A DNA stretch of 64,000 bases from Pelagophyceae sp. CCMP2097 (Eukaryota > Sar > Pelagophyceae): the NCBI GenBank assembly GCA_026770575.1, contig MU657165.1, positions 846,182-910,181 of the forward strand. Direction: 5' to 3'. Each line of letters begins with the position of its first letter. The stretch's first letter is position 1. Shown in pieces: positions 39,993 through 49,860 of the stretch. A model generated the notes under the pieces. That model searched no databases. It saw only the letters and a list, made by a program, of their open reading frames with translations, and was not told where the DNA came from. The position numbers and the translations under genes were made by a program.

Positions 39993-42738
39993 TTACCGTG
40001 CCCCTTTCGTCTTCGGCGTGGGCGGCGGTGGTCGCTTGCCCCAGACCTGGACCTCTAGGGCGGAGTTGGAGAGGTATTCGATGAAGTCGTCGGTAACAAT
40101 CTGAGTCAGCGAGAACCTAATGCGCCGCGTCGACGCAAGAACTGCGGGAGCACAATCCCGCCTCGCGAGCGCAGACCTCTCGCAAGTCCTCCTGGGGCTC
40201 CCGTCGGGGAGGGCGCCGGCGGTCGCATGGCGTCGAACGTCGGGTTGACGGTGTTTCGCGAGCAGCGCGGCGTGGTGAAGCCGCCGCGGTCGAGGAAGAG
40301 ATGCGTCTTCACGTAGATCTCCGAGCAGAGCCTGCGCGGCAGGCCAAATGCCTTGTGGACGTTGACGACGATAGTAGCCTTTTGGCCACTGTAGTTTGTG
40401 ATGTGCGCCTCCTCGGCCTCGTACCTACGTCTCCGTTGAATGCGGACCCCAAAAGAGAGACGCACGGCACGTCGTCGTCGTCTGCGTCTGATTCTTGGTC
40501 ATCTTCCCGGATCGTCGCGTGGACGTTCAACTTGACGGCGCCAACGACCTCGCCCTGGAACGATATAACGTCAAAGGCCTCGTCAATGTCGATGAGGTAA
40601 GTTAAAGCGTCGAGGTAGACGACGGCGACGCCGATGAGCTGGTGAGCGGTTGGGGCGTCGAAGAAGCCGTCGTGGCCTCTGGGCAAGTCTAAAATGAGCT
40701 TCTCGTGGTCGCCTCCGAGTTCGTGGAACCGCAGACGGCACCTTCGCATCTCGTAGAGCCGAGAAGCCAGAGTGCGCGGCCGCCACGCCGCGGGCACGTC
40801 GTCTAAAGCCGACTCGACGATGATGCTCAAAAAAGCTTCTCTGTCGAACGGGTCCGCGTCACGGCAAGCCTGGAGCGAAAAATGGACGTCCTTGTGCACC
40901 TCGTCCGCGGAACCGTTGGCCTCGTGCACCAGCGCAAACACGGAAGCGCAGCCGTCCTCGACGTATCGACGCGCCCACGCCTGCGGCGGTTTGGGCTGCG
41001 AACTCCAGACGGCGGCGACGATCGATTCGCGGTGGAAGGCGCGCATGGCGCCGGCCCACGCGTCCGCATCGTCCGACGCGTGTTCACCGGTTTCGCCGCC
41101 GGAAACGACGCGGAGGAGGAGCGCCTGGCCGACGAGCAAAGTGTCGCCGGTGCGGAGCTCGGCGGTCGATGTGATGAGTTCGTTGTTCTTCCGCGCCGTC
41201 GAAAACGCGTCGGTCCCCAAGACGTCCACAGCGACGATGCCGTCCCGGAGGAGCGAGACTTTGACGTGCGCCGCCTGCACGCACGCGAGGCCGACGTGCA
41301 CAAACGTCTCCGCGGCGCCGTGCGGCCGGGAATCGCAGCCGAAGACGACGTTTCGGCCCGCGGTGACGGCGTAGCGCAGCCGGCCGCTGCACATGGCGTC
41401 GTCGGAGACGTTTGCGAGGTAGATATCCGCGTCGCTGTCCGTCTGCGACGCCGCCGTCGCGTACCACCGCCGTCGCTCCGCCGCGAGTTTCTGCGTGCGC
41501 GAAACGCGGTCCGCCCACGGCGCGCTTTCGGCGTTCGAAAGCTTTTGGAGCTTGGCGACGGTGGCGTCGTCGACGGGGCCAAGCAAGGCAATGTCGTCGA
41601 CCATGGTCTGGCGCCTTGAAGCCGCGTAGTCCGCCGTCGGCACCGCTTCGAGGAGCGCTAAAGTTTGGCGCGTCTCTTGGACGTCGAGCATTTTCGCGGA
41701 GACGCAGCCGACCCAGACGGAGTTTTTGCGCGGGAGGAGTCGCGTCACGGCCGATGTTTCCGCGACGGCGTCCGCGTCGGCCGTCGGGTCCACCAGGGCG
41801 CGCAAAGCGCGCAGCGACAACTCCGGCGGCGCACAAACGTCGTCGCCGTCGTCGCCCGGGAGCATGGCCGAGCCGACGTCGACGAACGCCGTGCAACTTT
41901 GCGGAGATGCGGCCCCGGGCGCCCAGACGCGGCACCGCACGACGACGTGCGCCGCGTGCGTGAACATATCGCGGTGGAGCGATAGCGCCGCCTTGGTCGT
42001 GAACACGTCGTCCATCAAGCGCCGCCACCTAGCAATGACGGCACGATCTCCTCCGGCGCCCGTCGAGCCTGCCGCTCTCTGAGCACTCTGTGTCCAGGTT
42101 TCCAAACTTTGCCGACGCGGCCCGCGACTCGTTTGCGTCTTCGCAGGTGTGCCACGAGGCGCCCCACTTCTCGAGCGCGGCGTGCTTGGCCGCGGGCCGC
42201 TTCGGCGCTAAGGCGTCCAGGACCTCCTCGTCGAATATGATCTGCGCCGCGACTTCGAGGAGCGAGTCGGCGTCGAAGACCGCGCTGGCGAAGCGCGCCG
42301 CGCAGCCGCCGGAGCCCCATATAGCGCGGCTCTTGCCCGTGCGCCGGCCGCCGACGGCGATCACCTCGGCGTCCTCGCCCCCGTCCACGGCCTGCAGCAG
42401 CCGCGGCCCGACGTCGGCCCAGAGCGCGTCGTCGCACGAGGCGTCGCTGCCGAAGAGCGCGAGGCCGAGCACCGCGCGCCGCTCGGCGCCGCCCGATGGG
42501 TCCGTCACGAGGATCGAACGCGAGTCGCCGCCGCGCCGAACCTGCGCGCCGGCGTCGCTCGAGAAGTCGCACGCCGAGCCCGGAAAGACTCCTCGGACGC
42601 AATGCCGAGCCCGGGACGACTCCTCGGACGGTATGCCGAGTCCGGGGCGACTCCTCGGACGGGACGCACGACCGACGGCACTTCGGCTTCGTGCGGCTCA
42701 GTGGGCCGCACGACGACGCACGCAAACGCCTGCACCAT
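39993..42738 (-). CDS. Divergent kinesin-3 homolog with altered catalytic motifs and FHA domain
   Basis: Exons 42738-42670, 42541-42108, 42028-40466, 40424-40227 and 40116-39993; 795 residues. The kinesin order is visible: start VQAFACVVVRPTEPHE, ILVTDPSGG, DASCDDALWADVGPRLLQAV, then a P-loop position reading AVGGRRTGKSRAIWGSG instead of GQTGSGKT. The switch I region is NESRAAS, switch II reads FVDVGSAML instead of DLAGSE, and LTRLL-type helix VTRLLPRKNSVWVGCVSA follows. Next come a FHA-like domain (DAMCSGRLRYAVTAGRNVVF, LRTGDTLLVGQALLLRV) and the kinesin-3 DUF3694-type segments (IGVAVVYLDALTYLIDIDEA, VNVHKAFGLPRRLCSEIYV, TDDFIEYLSNSALEVQVWG). Family membership is firm; loss of ATPase activity is inference. 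The intron at 40117-40226 seems to start GCGACC. Confidence 0.82.
42573..42665. repeat. 31-bp tandem repeat, three copies, inside kinesin-like intron 1
   Basis: Units at 42573, 42604 and 42635, each gccgagcccgg-type followed by gactcctcggacg, about 80-90% alike. They fill most of the 128-nt intron 42542-42669 and read into the exon 1 boundary. Confidence 0.88.
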
Positions 42739-42964
42739 CGGCGCCCCACTTACAGAGGCGGGCTGCTCCGCGTCGGGCCCGGCGCACAATGTCGGCGTTA
42801 TAAAAAAGCTGTCGCTAAAAAAGGTAAATGTCGCTAAAACAACACTCAGTTCGCGGAGCCCAAGCTCGGCGGAGTGGTACTGCTAAGCCCCGGCCCAGTG
42901 GGACGACGCACGGTCGTTCCTGCCTCCGTGGAGTCCGGATTCAAAGGCTCGATGAGGAATCTTT

Positions 42965-45559
42965 TTAGAAGTCCGATGGGCTCTCGGCCACCGACGCGCC
43001 TCGCATCGTCTTACTGCGCACGTACTCGTCGTGGTCGGCGCTCGAGAGCGCGTCCCATTCAAAGTAAGGCACGCGGACCACCGTCCAGCCCAGTCTGCGG
43101 AGCAGCTGCTCCTTGGACTTGGACTTGCTGTCGAGCACGCGAGTCAGAACGCCATCTGACGAGCCCACGCGATAATGCGTCGGGTCGTCGAACTCGACGG
43201 CGACCTTTGAAGCCAGCTGCGCCATGGCGAGGCTGATCCCTTCGGCCGTGGCGTGCTCGAAGTCGTGCGCCCAGCCGATGCGGAAGAGCGCCGCCGACAC
43301 TTCACGCTGCGATCGAGATGGGCTCGGCTCTTGACGAAGATAAGCTGCATTCAGTTTGGCCTCGTGCCGACTCAGGAGCATCGTCAGCGGATGCTGCGGC
43401 GCCTCTAGTCGGAGAAGCATGGAGGCTTGGTGCAACTGAGAAAGCCCGTCGTCGCTGAGCTCGCCCATCTTCGCTTCGATACTCAAAGCCATCGCCTCGA
43501 GCAGCGCCGGCGCCATGACTCCAGCCGCCGCATAAGCCCACGCCGTGTTGGCGAGCGCGGGCGCGTCGAACGTCGCGATCTTTGTGAGTGCTTCTGCGGC
43601 GACTGCGCCGAAGAGCGCCGGCGCCTCGACTCCTGCGTTGGCATAGGCCCAGACGATGCTCGCGAGCGCTTGCGAATCCAACGTCGCGATCTTCTTAAAT
43701 AATTTCGCAGCGACCGCCTCGAAAAGCGCCGGCGCCTCAATCCCCGCCGTCGAATAAGCCCACACGGTGTTTGCGAGCTCTTGCGGTTTGAACGTCGCCA
43801 TCTTCTTGGACGATTCTGCGGCGACCGCCTCGAAGAGTGTCGGCGCCGCGACGCCCGCCGTCGCATAAGCGCGCACAAGCTTCGAGAGCTCTTGCGACTC
43901 AAACGTCTCAATCTTCGTTAATGACTCCTTGGCGACCGCGTCGAACAGCGCCGGCGCGGCGACGCCCGCCGCCGAAAAGGCCCAGACGGTGTTCACGAGC
44001 GACTGCGGCTCGAACGTCGCCATCTTCTTCGACGCTTCCGCGGCGACGGCCCTGAACAGCGCCGGCGCCGAAACGCCCGCCGATGCAAAGGCCCAGACGG
44101 TGTTTGCGAGGTCGAGCGAGTCGAAGGTGGCCATCTTCTTCGTTGAACCGCCGTCGAGAGTCGCTGCGACGGCCTCAAATAAATCCGGCGCCGCGACGCC
44201 CGCCGTCGCGTAGGCCCAGACGGTGTTCGCCAAAGCCTGCGGTCGGAACATGGCCACTTTCTCCGCTGCTTGCGCTTGGGCAGCTTCAAATAATACCGGC
44301 GCCTCGACGCCCGCGTTGGAAAACGCCCACACGACGTTTGCGACATCTTGCGAGTTGAACTTTGCAATCTTGATCAACGCTTCCGCCGCGACGGCCTCAA
44401 ATAAAGCCGGCGCTTGAAAGCCCGCGGTGGAAAAAGCCCAGGCCACGTTGGCGAGCTCGGGCGTGGTCAACGTCCCGACCTTCTCCGGGACTTGCAGTGC
44501 AAAGGCCTCGAATAACAACGGCGCCGGCACGCCCGCCGATGCAAAGGCCCACGCCGTCTTGGCGAGGTCTTCCGGGCTGAACGTATAGGCCTTGGAACTG
44601 GCGCATTTTGCCACGGCGTCGAAGAACTCCGGCGCCGGCGCGCCCGCCGCCGCGTAGGCCCAGACGGCGCTCGCGAGGGCCGCGGAGCTAAAGTGCGCCA
44701 CCTTGATGCTGCCCTGCTCGGCGAGGCCTTGGAAGAGGTCGGGCGCCGAAACTTTGGACGTCGCAAACGACCAAACTAAGTTCGCTATCTCCTGCGGCTT
44801 CAGAGTCTCGACCTGCTTCGAGGCGGCGTTTGCGGCGGCCTCGAAGAACGCCGGCGCCGTCCCGGCGGCGACTTTGGCGATGCCCCAGCACGCTGCCGCA
44901 ATCTCGCGCGACTCCCACGCCGCTTCGTCGCCGATGATGCTCGACGTCGCTTTTTGGACGAGGCGGTGGTGCAGCGCCGCGCAGACGGGGCTGAACGTCT
45001 CGCTCATATCGCCGAGGCGGTGCAGCGCATTGGCGAGGTTGACGGCCGAAAACCTGTGCCCCTTCGCCTCGAAGAGCGTCAGCACCGACGCCGCCGACTC
45101 GCTCAGCGCGAGCTGCTTGTTCAGCGCGGCGGCCTCCGCGTGCACCACCCTGGGCCGAAGCTTGGGCACATGCGCTTTCCTGGGCCCTGGTTGTTTCTTC
45201 GGCGGCGCGACGCGAACTTCAATCTCAAGGCCGCCGACCTTTGCGCCCTCGAGAGCGAGGAGGACGGCGTCCGTGTCCGTCGTCAGGATGGTGAGGTTCG
45301 CACAGCCGTTGGACTTGCCGCTCCGCGGGTCTTTGGTGATGAAAATCGACCGGACGTCGCAGGAAGACGCGAAGACGCGCCGCACCTGCTCCACCGTTGC
45401 GCTGTGCGGGAGGTTGCGCACGCGGAGCACCACGTCGCCGATGACACCCGGGGCCGACAGGTAGTGCCCGTGCAAGCCGCGCCGCGCAATCGACGCGGGG
45501 GCCCGGCCCAATCGACCGAGCGAGAGGCCCATCGGCGATGCTTTTCCGAACGCCTGCAT
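42965..45559 (-). CDS. Organelle RNA-binding protein: RRM, ~37-residue helical repeats and RAP domain
   Basis: Single exon, 865 residues from ATG 45559 (MQAFGKASPMGLSLGRLGRA). The Arg-rich start (ARRGLHGHYLSA) suggests an organelle transit peptide, probably mitochondrial. Residues 40-130 are an RRM (VVLRVRNLPHSATVEQVRRV, RSIFITKDPRSGKSNGCANL). Residues 240-700 hold about 13 repeats of 36-38 residues with the consensus LANTVWAFATAGVxAPALFE, as in OPR/FASTK-like algal proteins. The C-terminal RAP domain includes VAVEFDDPTHY, TRVLDSKSKSKEQLLRRLGW and VVRVPYFEWD. Such proteins stabilise or process organelle RNAs. Upstream in-frame sequence lacks an ATG, so the start is well supported. An intronless gene here is unusual for the window. 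Confidence 0.88.
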   Translation of the reverse strand: MQAFGKASPMGLSLGRLGRAPASIARRGLHGHYLSAPGVIGDVVLRVRNLPHSATVEQVRRVFASSCDVRSIFITKDPRSGKSNGCANLTILTTDTDAVLLALEGAKVGGLEIEVRVAPPKKQPGPRKAHVPKLRPRVVHAEAAALNKQLALSESAASVLTLFEAKGHRFSAVNLANALHRLGDMSETFSPVCAALHHRLVQKATSSIIGDEAAWESREIAAACWGIAKVAAGTAPAFFEAAANAASKQVETLKPQEIANLVWSFATSKVSAPDLFQGLAEQGSIKVAHFSSAALASAVWAYAAAGAPAPEFFDAVAKCASSKAYTFSPEDLAKTAWAFASAGVPAPLLFEAFALQVPEKVGTLTTPELANVAWAFSTAGFQAPALFEAVAAEALIKIAKFNSQDVANVVWAFSNAGVEAPVLFEAAQAQAAEKVAMFRPQALANTVWAYATAGVAAPDLFEAVAATLDGGSTKKMATFDSLDLANTVWAFASAGVSAPALFRAVAAEASKKMATFEPQSLVNTVWAFSAAGVAAPALFDAVAKESLTKIETFESQELSKLVRAYATAGVAAPTLFEAVAAESSKKMATFKPQELANTVWAYSTAGIEAPALFEAVAAKLFKKIATLDSQALASIVWAYANAGVEAPALFGAVAAEALTKIATFDAPALANTAWAYAAAGVMAPALLEAMALSIEAKMGELSDDGLSQLHQASMLLRLEAPQHPLTMLLSRHEAKLNAAYLRQEPSPSRSQREVSAALFRIGWAHDFEHATAEGISLAMAQLASKVAVEFDDPTHYRVGSSDGVLTRVLDSKSKSKEQLLRRLGWTVVRVPYFEWDALSSADHDEYVRSKTMRGASVAESPSDF

Positions 45560-45846
45560 CGTCAGCGGCGCCGAGGCGAGGGACGCGCCGCACGACGTAC
45601 GGGGAGCCGAGGGGCCGAGGCGACGCACCGCGCCGCGCGACGGCCGGGCGAGGTTTCTGTTAATATCGCTAAACAACTTTAACAACTTTTTCGGCGACGT
45701 TTCTTCGAAAACTTGAAAGAGACTCGGAGTCGGAGAGGAGGCCGCTGAGGGGTGTTCGATCGTCCCCGGGGCCGGGCCGCGCTTCCGAACCTCGCGCCTC
45801 GCCGCTCGCCGGGCCCTTTCGCCGCGAGGCCTCTGTGCATTTGAGC
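45560..45846. promoter_or_regulatory. Divergent promoter interval, RAP-domain and coiled-coil genes
   Basis: 287 bp between the two start codons, with an AT-rich block (aacaactttaacaacttttt) near 45670-45692 in otherwise GC-rich DNA. Confidence 0.4.
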
Positions 45847-46519
45847 ATGGCGACTTTCCGGACGCCGCTCGTCGCGACTTCGGAAGCGCCGCAGCACCCT
45901 GACGGTGCGTCCGCCCGGCCGGCCGTTTCGCGCGCTATTCACCGGTGCTCGCAGAGGGCCTCTCGACGCTCGAGCTCGACGTGCACATCGTCGACTACGG
46001 GAACCAGGTCTGAGCCCCGCCCTGTTTGAAAGCGCCGCGGCCCTCGCGCGAATCTCGACGCGGCCGTCGACAGATCAAGCACCTCGTGCGGAGCAACGCC
46101 GAGCTCGAGGAGTTTATGCGCGAAAACGGCCACGACAAGGACCTGCGCGACGCCGTCGGTGCGCCCCGCCGGTCCGAATGCTTCCGCGGAACGAGCCGAG
46201 GTCAGGCGAGAACATCGTCGTCATCGCGCGGAAGCGCGCCGAGCTCGGGTCGCTGCAGGCGCTGCGCGCGCGCCGCGGCGACGTCCCGGAGGACGCCGCC
46301 GCGCCGGACGCCGCCTACGCGCCGACGGACGCCAACGCGCCAAGAATCGCCGCCGGCCCAGAGCTGCCGCCGCACATGCGCCCGAAGAAGCGGCCCGCGG
46401 GCCCCGAGCTCCCGCCGCACATGACCGGCCGCGAATCCCGCGCGCCAACGTCGCCGCAGCTGGGCGCGGCCGCGGCCGCCACGGGCGCCGTCGGCACCAA
46501 CGGCGCAGTCTACCTGTAG
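45847..46519 (+). CDS. Small conserved coiled-coil protein of unknown function
   Basis: Exons 45847-45904, 45955-46007, 46074-46158 and 46206-46519; introns 47-66 nt; 169 residues. The first half is helical (STLELDVHIVDYGNQIKHLV, RSNAELEEFMRENGHDKDLR, DAVGENIVVIARKRAELGSL). The second half is disordered and contains a duplicated GPELPPHM motif. Four phases agree, and the helical part looks conserved, but I do not recognise the family. It is convergent with the selenoprotein candidate, whose SECIS-like element lies in the 250-bp gap between them. Confidence 0.65.
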
Positions 46520-46650
46520 CGCTCCGCCGCAGTTCGAAGACGAGTAAGATGATTCAATAGCTGAGGGCCCAGGCTGCCAAGTTAAAGATGGGTGGCACAA
46601 CAACTTTTGATTATCATACACGTCGGGCCGTCGTCTGCGCTTTTGAGATG

Positions 46651-46725
46651 GTCTCTCGGTCGTGGTGTCAGAGCCGTGCGGGGGTTCTAGTCCCGCGCGG
46701 CTCTTCATTCTGCGAGCGATGAGAC
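46651..46725 (-). promoter_or_regulatory. SECIS-like hairpin in the 3' UTR of the selenoprotein candidate
   Basis: Read on the minus strand, 46725-46651 folds as a lower helix (gtctc with gagac, plus two short pairings), then the core ATGA (46708-46705) opposite TGA (46670-46668). Next comes a 12-bp upper helix (gagccgcgcggg with cccgcacggctc, one C-A mismatch) and a 9-nt loop actagaacc. ATGA/GA quartet, helix length and loop agree with eukaryotic SECIS elements. The loop adenosines (GAA) are nearer its 3' side than is usual. It begins 44 nt after the stop codon of the gene with the in-frame TGA. Confidence 0.65.
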
Positions 46726-46768
46726 TTTGTCCCTTTTGCGCTTTCCGGCGGCGCGTTGGCCGAAGCGG

Positions 46769-47225
46769 CTACTTCTTTTCATCCTTTTTCTCGTCATCGT
46801 CGACGACGCCCGCTGGGAGTTCACCGTTGGTGTTGAAGAACAGATTGCCCTCCGTGTCGCGGCCGAAGGCGAGCTTCGACAGCATGCCGAAGCCGCGGAT
46901 GGCCTTGGGCTCGCCCGAGATGAGCGTGGGCAGCGCGGAAACCGTGCGCCCCGCCGTGATGATGGATCATCCGATGACCTACGCTCGACGGCTCGCCGGC
47001 CGCCCGGCAAAGGCGCAAAAGGCCGCCGCGGGACGCACCATGGTCGGCTGGGTCCGATGGAAGTGGCGCGTCTGCGGGCGGAAGGCGCCTACGTCGTCAC
47101 GGGTTACAAAACGGGTCACGCGTTCCAAAACCCAGAGCGGCGGCTGGTAGAGTCGACGCCGGGAACTCACAAGGGGCGCGCTGGACGAGAGCGACCGCGG
47201 AAGTGAGGAGGAACAAGAAGCGCAT
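46769..47225 (-). CDS. Candidate selenoprotein, small, signal-peptide-bearing, Sec at residue 39
   Basis: Exons 47225-47171, 47088-47039 and 46978-46769; introns 82 and 60 nt (GTGAGT...GTAG, GTGCGT...GTAG); 104 residues if the TGA at 46969-46967 is read as selenocysteine. It begins MRFLFLLTSAVALVQRAPC, a signal peptide. The sequence around the TGA is TMVIG-U-SIITAGRTVS, followed by SALPTLISGEPKAIRGFGML and an acidic-basic end VVDDDEKKDEKK before TAG. The coding style after the TGA (no stop for 66 codons, low-complexity-free) argues that it is translated. The acceptor must lie before the TGA, since no AG follows it until well into the exon. I do not recognise the family. The alternative is that this is a gene broken by TGA. 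Confidence 0.55.
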
Positions 47226-47488
47226 TGGAGTCAGACGAGGGCTCGCGTTGACAGAAACTTCTCCGAAAATGAGTCAGGTCAGAAATGATGCGTCCCAACG
47301 TGTGCGATGGTCTACGGCGCTTCGCGTCGAAGCTCTCCGCTGGCGCCGCGGCCCGCGGGCGCCCCGCCGCCGCAAAGACACGAATTTTCGGGTCCTAAAC
47401 GGCTCTCTTAACGGATACACCAGCTAACTCGACTCGCCGCGCGTCTTCGACCCACTCCCGCCCCGCCGCGCTCCCCGCTTCTCCAGCC

Positions 47489-49339
47489 ATGGCGGGCCGC
47501 GCAGGGTACGGCGAGTCGCAGCGCGGGCTGAAGAAGGAGAAGGATGTGCGCATGTCGAACATCATGGCCGCCAAGGGCATTGCCGACGTTTGAAACCGCG
47601 TCCGCCCGCCGCAACGCCGCATCGCCGCGGTGGAGGCGTCCGACCCGGGTGGCAGATGCCGGTCCTCGCGGGGCTCTGGCAGCGTCTGGCAAACCTTTGC
47701 CTTTGCGCAGGCGATTCGCACGTCGCTGGGCCCGCGCGGTATGGACAAGATGATCCAGTCCGGCGACGGCGAGGTCATCATCACCAACGACGGCGCCACC
47801 ATCCTCTCCCAGATGGAAGTCCAGTGCGTAAAGGCGCTGGAGTTGCGGGGCCGCCCGAAAGGGGAAAGCGGTCGGGCGGTTTGCCTGCCGGCCGCGCGCC
47901 GTTGGACCTTGGCGTCGCGCCGGCGCCGCCGGTGAACGCTGCTCCCTAGGCACCCGACGGCGAAGATGCTCGTGGAGCTGTCCAAGTCTCAGGACATTGA
48001 GGCGGGCGACGGCACGACATCGGTGTGCGTCATCGCGGGGTCGCTGCTCGACGCGTGCCACCAGCTGCTGACAAAGGGCCTGCACCCGACGACCATCGCT
48101 GAGGCGTTCATGCTCGCCGCCGACGAGGCGGAGCGCATCCTCAAGGACACGATTGCGCGGCCCGTGGCGCTGGAGGACCGGCCGACGCTGATCAACGCCG
48201 TCGTGACGTGCCTGTCGTCGAAGGTCGTGTCGCAAAACTCGGACACGCTGGCGCCCATCGCCGTCGACGCCGTCCTGGCCGTGATGGGCCCGGCGCCGTA
48301 CACGGGTGTCACGACGGTGGACCTGACGAACATCAAGATTGTGAAGCAGCTCGGCGGCACCGTCGACGACACGGAGCTCGTCGACGGCATCGTCTTCCCG
48401 CAGGGCGTGCGCAAGGCCGCGGGCGGGCCGACGCGCGTGGAAAAGGCGAAGATTGGCCTGATCCAATTCTGCCTGAGCGCACCGAAGACAGACATGGAGA
48501 ACAATGTTGTCGTTTCGGATTACGCGGCCATGGACCGCCTCCTGCGCGAGGAGCGCAAGCACGTCCTCGGCCTCTGCAAGAAGATCAAAAAGGCGGGGTG
48601 CAACGTTTTGCTCATCCAGAAATCGATCCTTCGCGACGCGTACAACGACCTCTCTTTGCATTTCCTGGCCAAGATGGGCATCATGTGCATCACGGACATC
48701 GAGCGCGGCGAGATCGAATTCATCTCCAACACGCTGGGCTTGTTGCCCGTGGCCCACGTCGACAACATGGCCCCGGAGAAGTTGGGCACCGCCGAGCTCG
48801 TGCACGAGGTGAGCATGCCCGGGTCGAACCAAAAGGTCGTCAAGTGCGTCGGCGTGCCGCGGTCCGGCCTCTCGATGACCATCTTGGTGCGCGGGTCGAA
48901 CAAGCTGGTCCTGGAGGAGGCGGACCGCAGCATCCACGACGCGCTCTGCGTCGTGCGGTCGCTCGTGAAGAAACGCTTCGTCATCGCCGGTGGAGGCGCA
49001 CCGGAGATCGAGGCCTGCTTGAAGCTCGCCGACTTCGCCAAGACGGTGACGGGCATGAAGGGCTACTGCGTGGCCGCGTTTGCGGAGGCATTGGAGGTGG
49101 TCCCATACACGTTGGCCGAAAACGCCGGCTTGAACCCCATCGACATCGTCACCGAGCTGCGCAAGCGGCACCGCGGCGGCGAGGTCGACGCCGGCATCAA
49201 CGTCCAGCACAGCGTCATCTCGAACATGTACGAGGAGAATGTGATCCAGCCGCTCCTCGTCAACACATCCGCGCTGCACCTCGCCACCGAGTGCATCTGC
49301 ATGATCCTCAAGATCGACGACCTCGTCGCGGTACGGTAA
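47489..49339 (+). CDS. CCT4: T-complex protein 1 subunit delta (CCT4)
   Basis: Exons 47489-47587, 47711-47823 and 47950-49339; 533 residues, the usual size. Group II chaperonin motifs are all present: [57 protein letters not shown], and [16 protein letters not shown]. The delta subunit is indicated by [13 protein letters not shown] and by [18 protein letters not shown]. The chaperonin folds actin and tubulin in the cytosol. The first exon donor is gtttgaaa, weak, while both acceptors are strong. The start context is cagccATGG. Introns of 123 and 126 nt are longer than most here. It lies head to head with the selenoprotein candidate, 263 bp away. Confidence 0.95.
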
Positions 49340-49860
49340 GCGAGCCTTCATGAAGCGCGGCACCCGCGCCGGCCGCCGCCGAGCGCCGTCCACTCGGACC
49401 GGCGCCTGCGCGGCGCCGCTTCTTTGAAGGCGGCGCCCCTTTCCGGCCCCGCGCCCGATAAAAGTCACGACTCGACGTCCGCCGTTTCGATTCTCAACGA
49501 CGCTCCCAGCCACGCACCTCTCTCTAACACAAGATTCCACTCCGAGTTAAAAAATGTGTCTTCCGTGCCCGCCGCGCCAAGGCTGCGCGATGGAACCTCT
49601 TCCGTGACGCACCGACCTGGCGGCTCTTTGCAACTCAAAAGGGTTCTTTCAAACATTTTGTAAAAGGCGTTTTTTTCGTAATTTTTCTCTCAAGCGCAAC
49701 GATGACACCAACATTTCGCGGCGACGCCGTTCGCGACCAGCGCGCTGATGCGCCATCTCGCAGCAGAGCATACGAAAAACCGTCGTCAACGGATCGAAGA
49801 ACCGAACAGTCCGCAATCCAAAGATACTTCAACTTACGCTTTCCTCCAGTAAATCTAAAG
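49340..49860. other. Intergenic region upstream of the light-harvesting gene
   Basis: About 520 bp after CCT4. It includes a T-rich tract near 49670-49692 and no recognised gene. The light-harvesting gene promoter must be here. Confidence 0.6.

Noticed and set aside
46666..46704. Hairpin with a T-arm-like loop that could be a tRNA or tRNA minihelix
   Set aside because: No D or anticodon arm is near it. On the other strand it matches a SECIS core next to a gene with an in-frame TGA, which explains it better.
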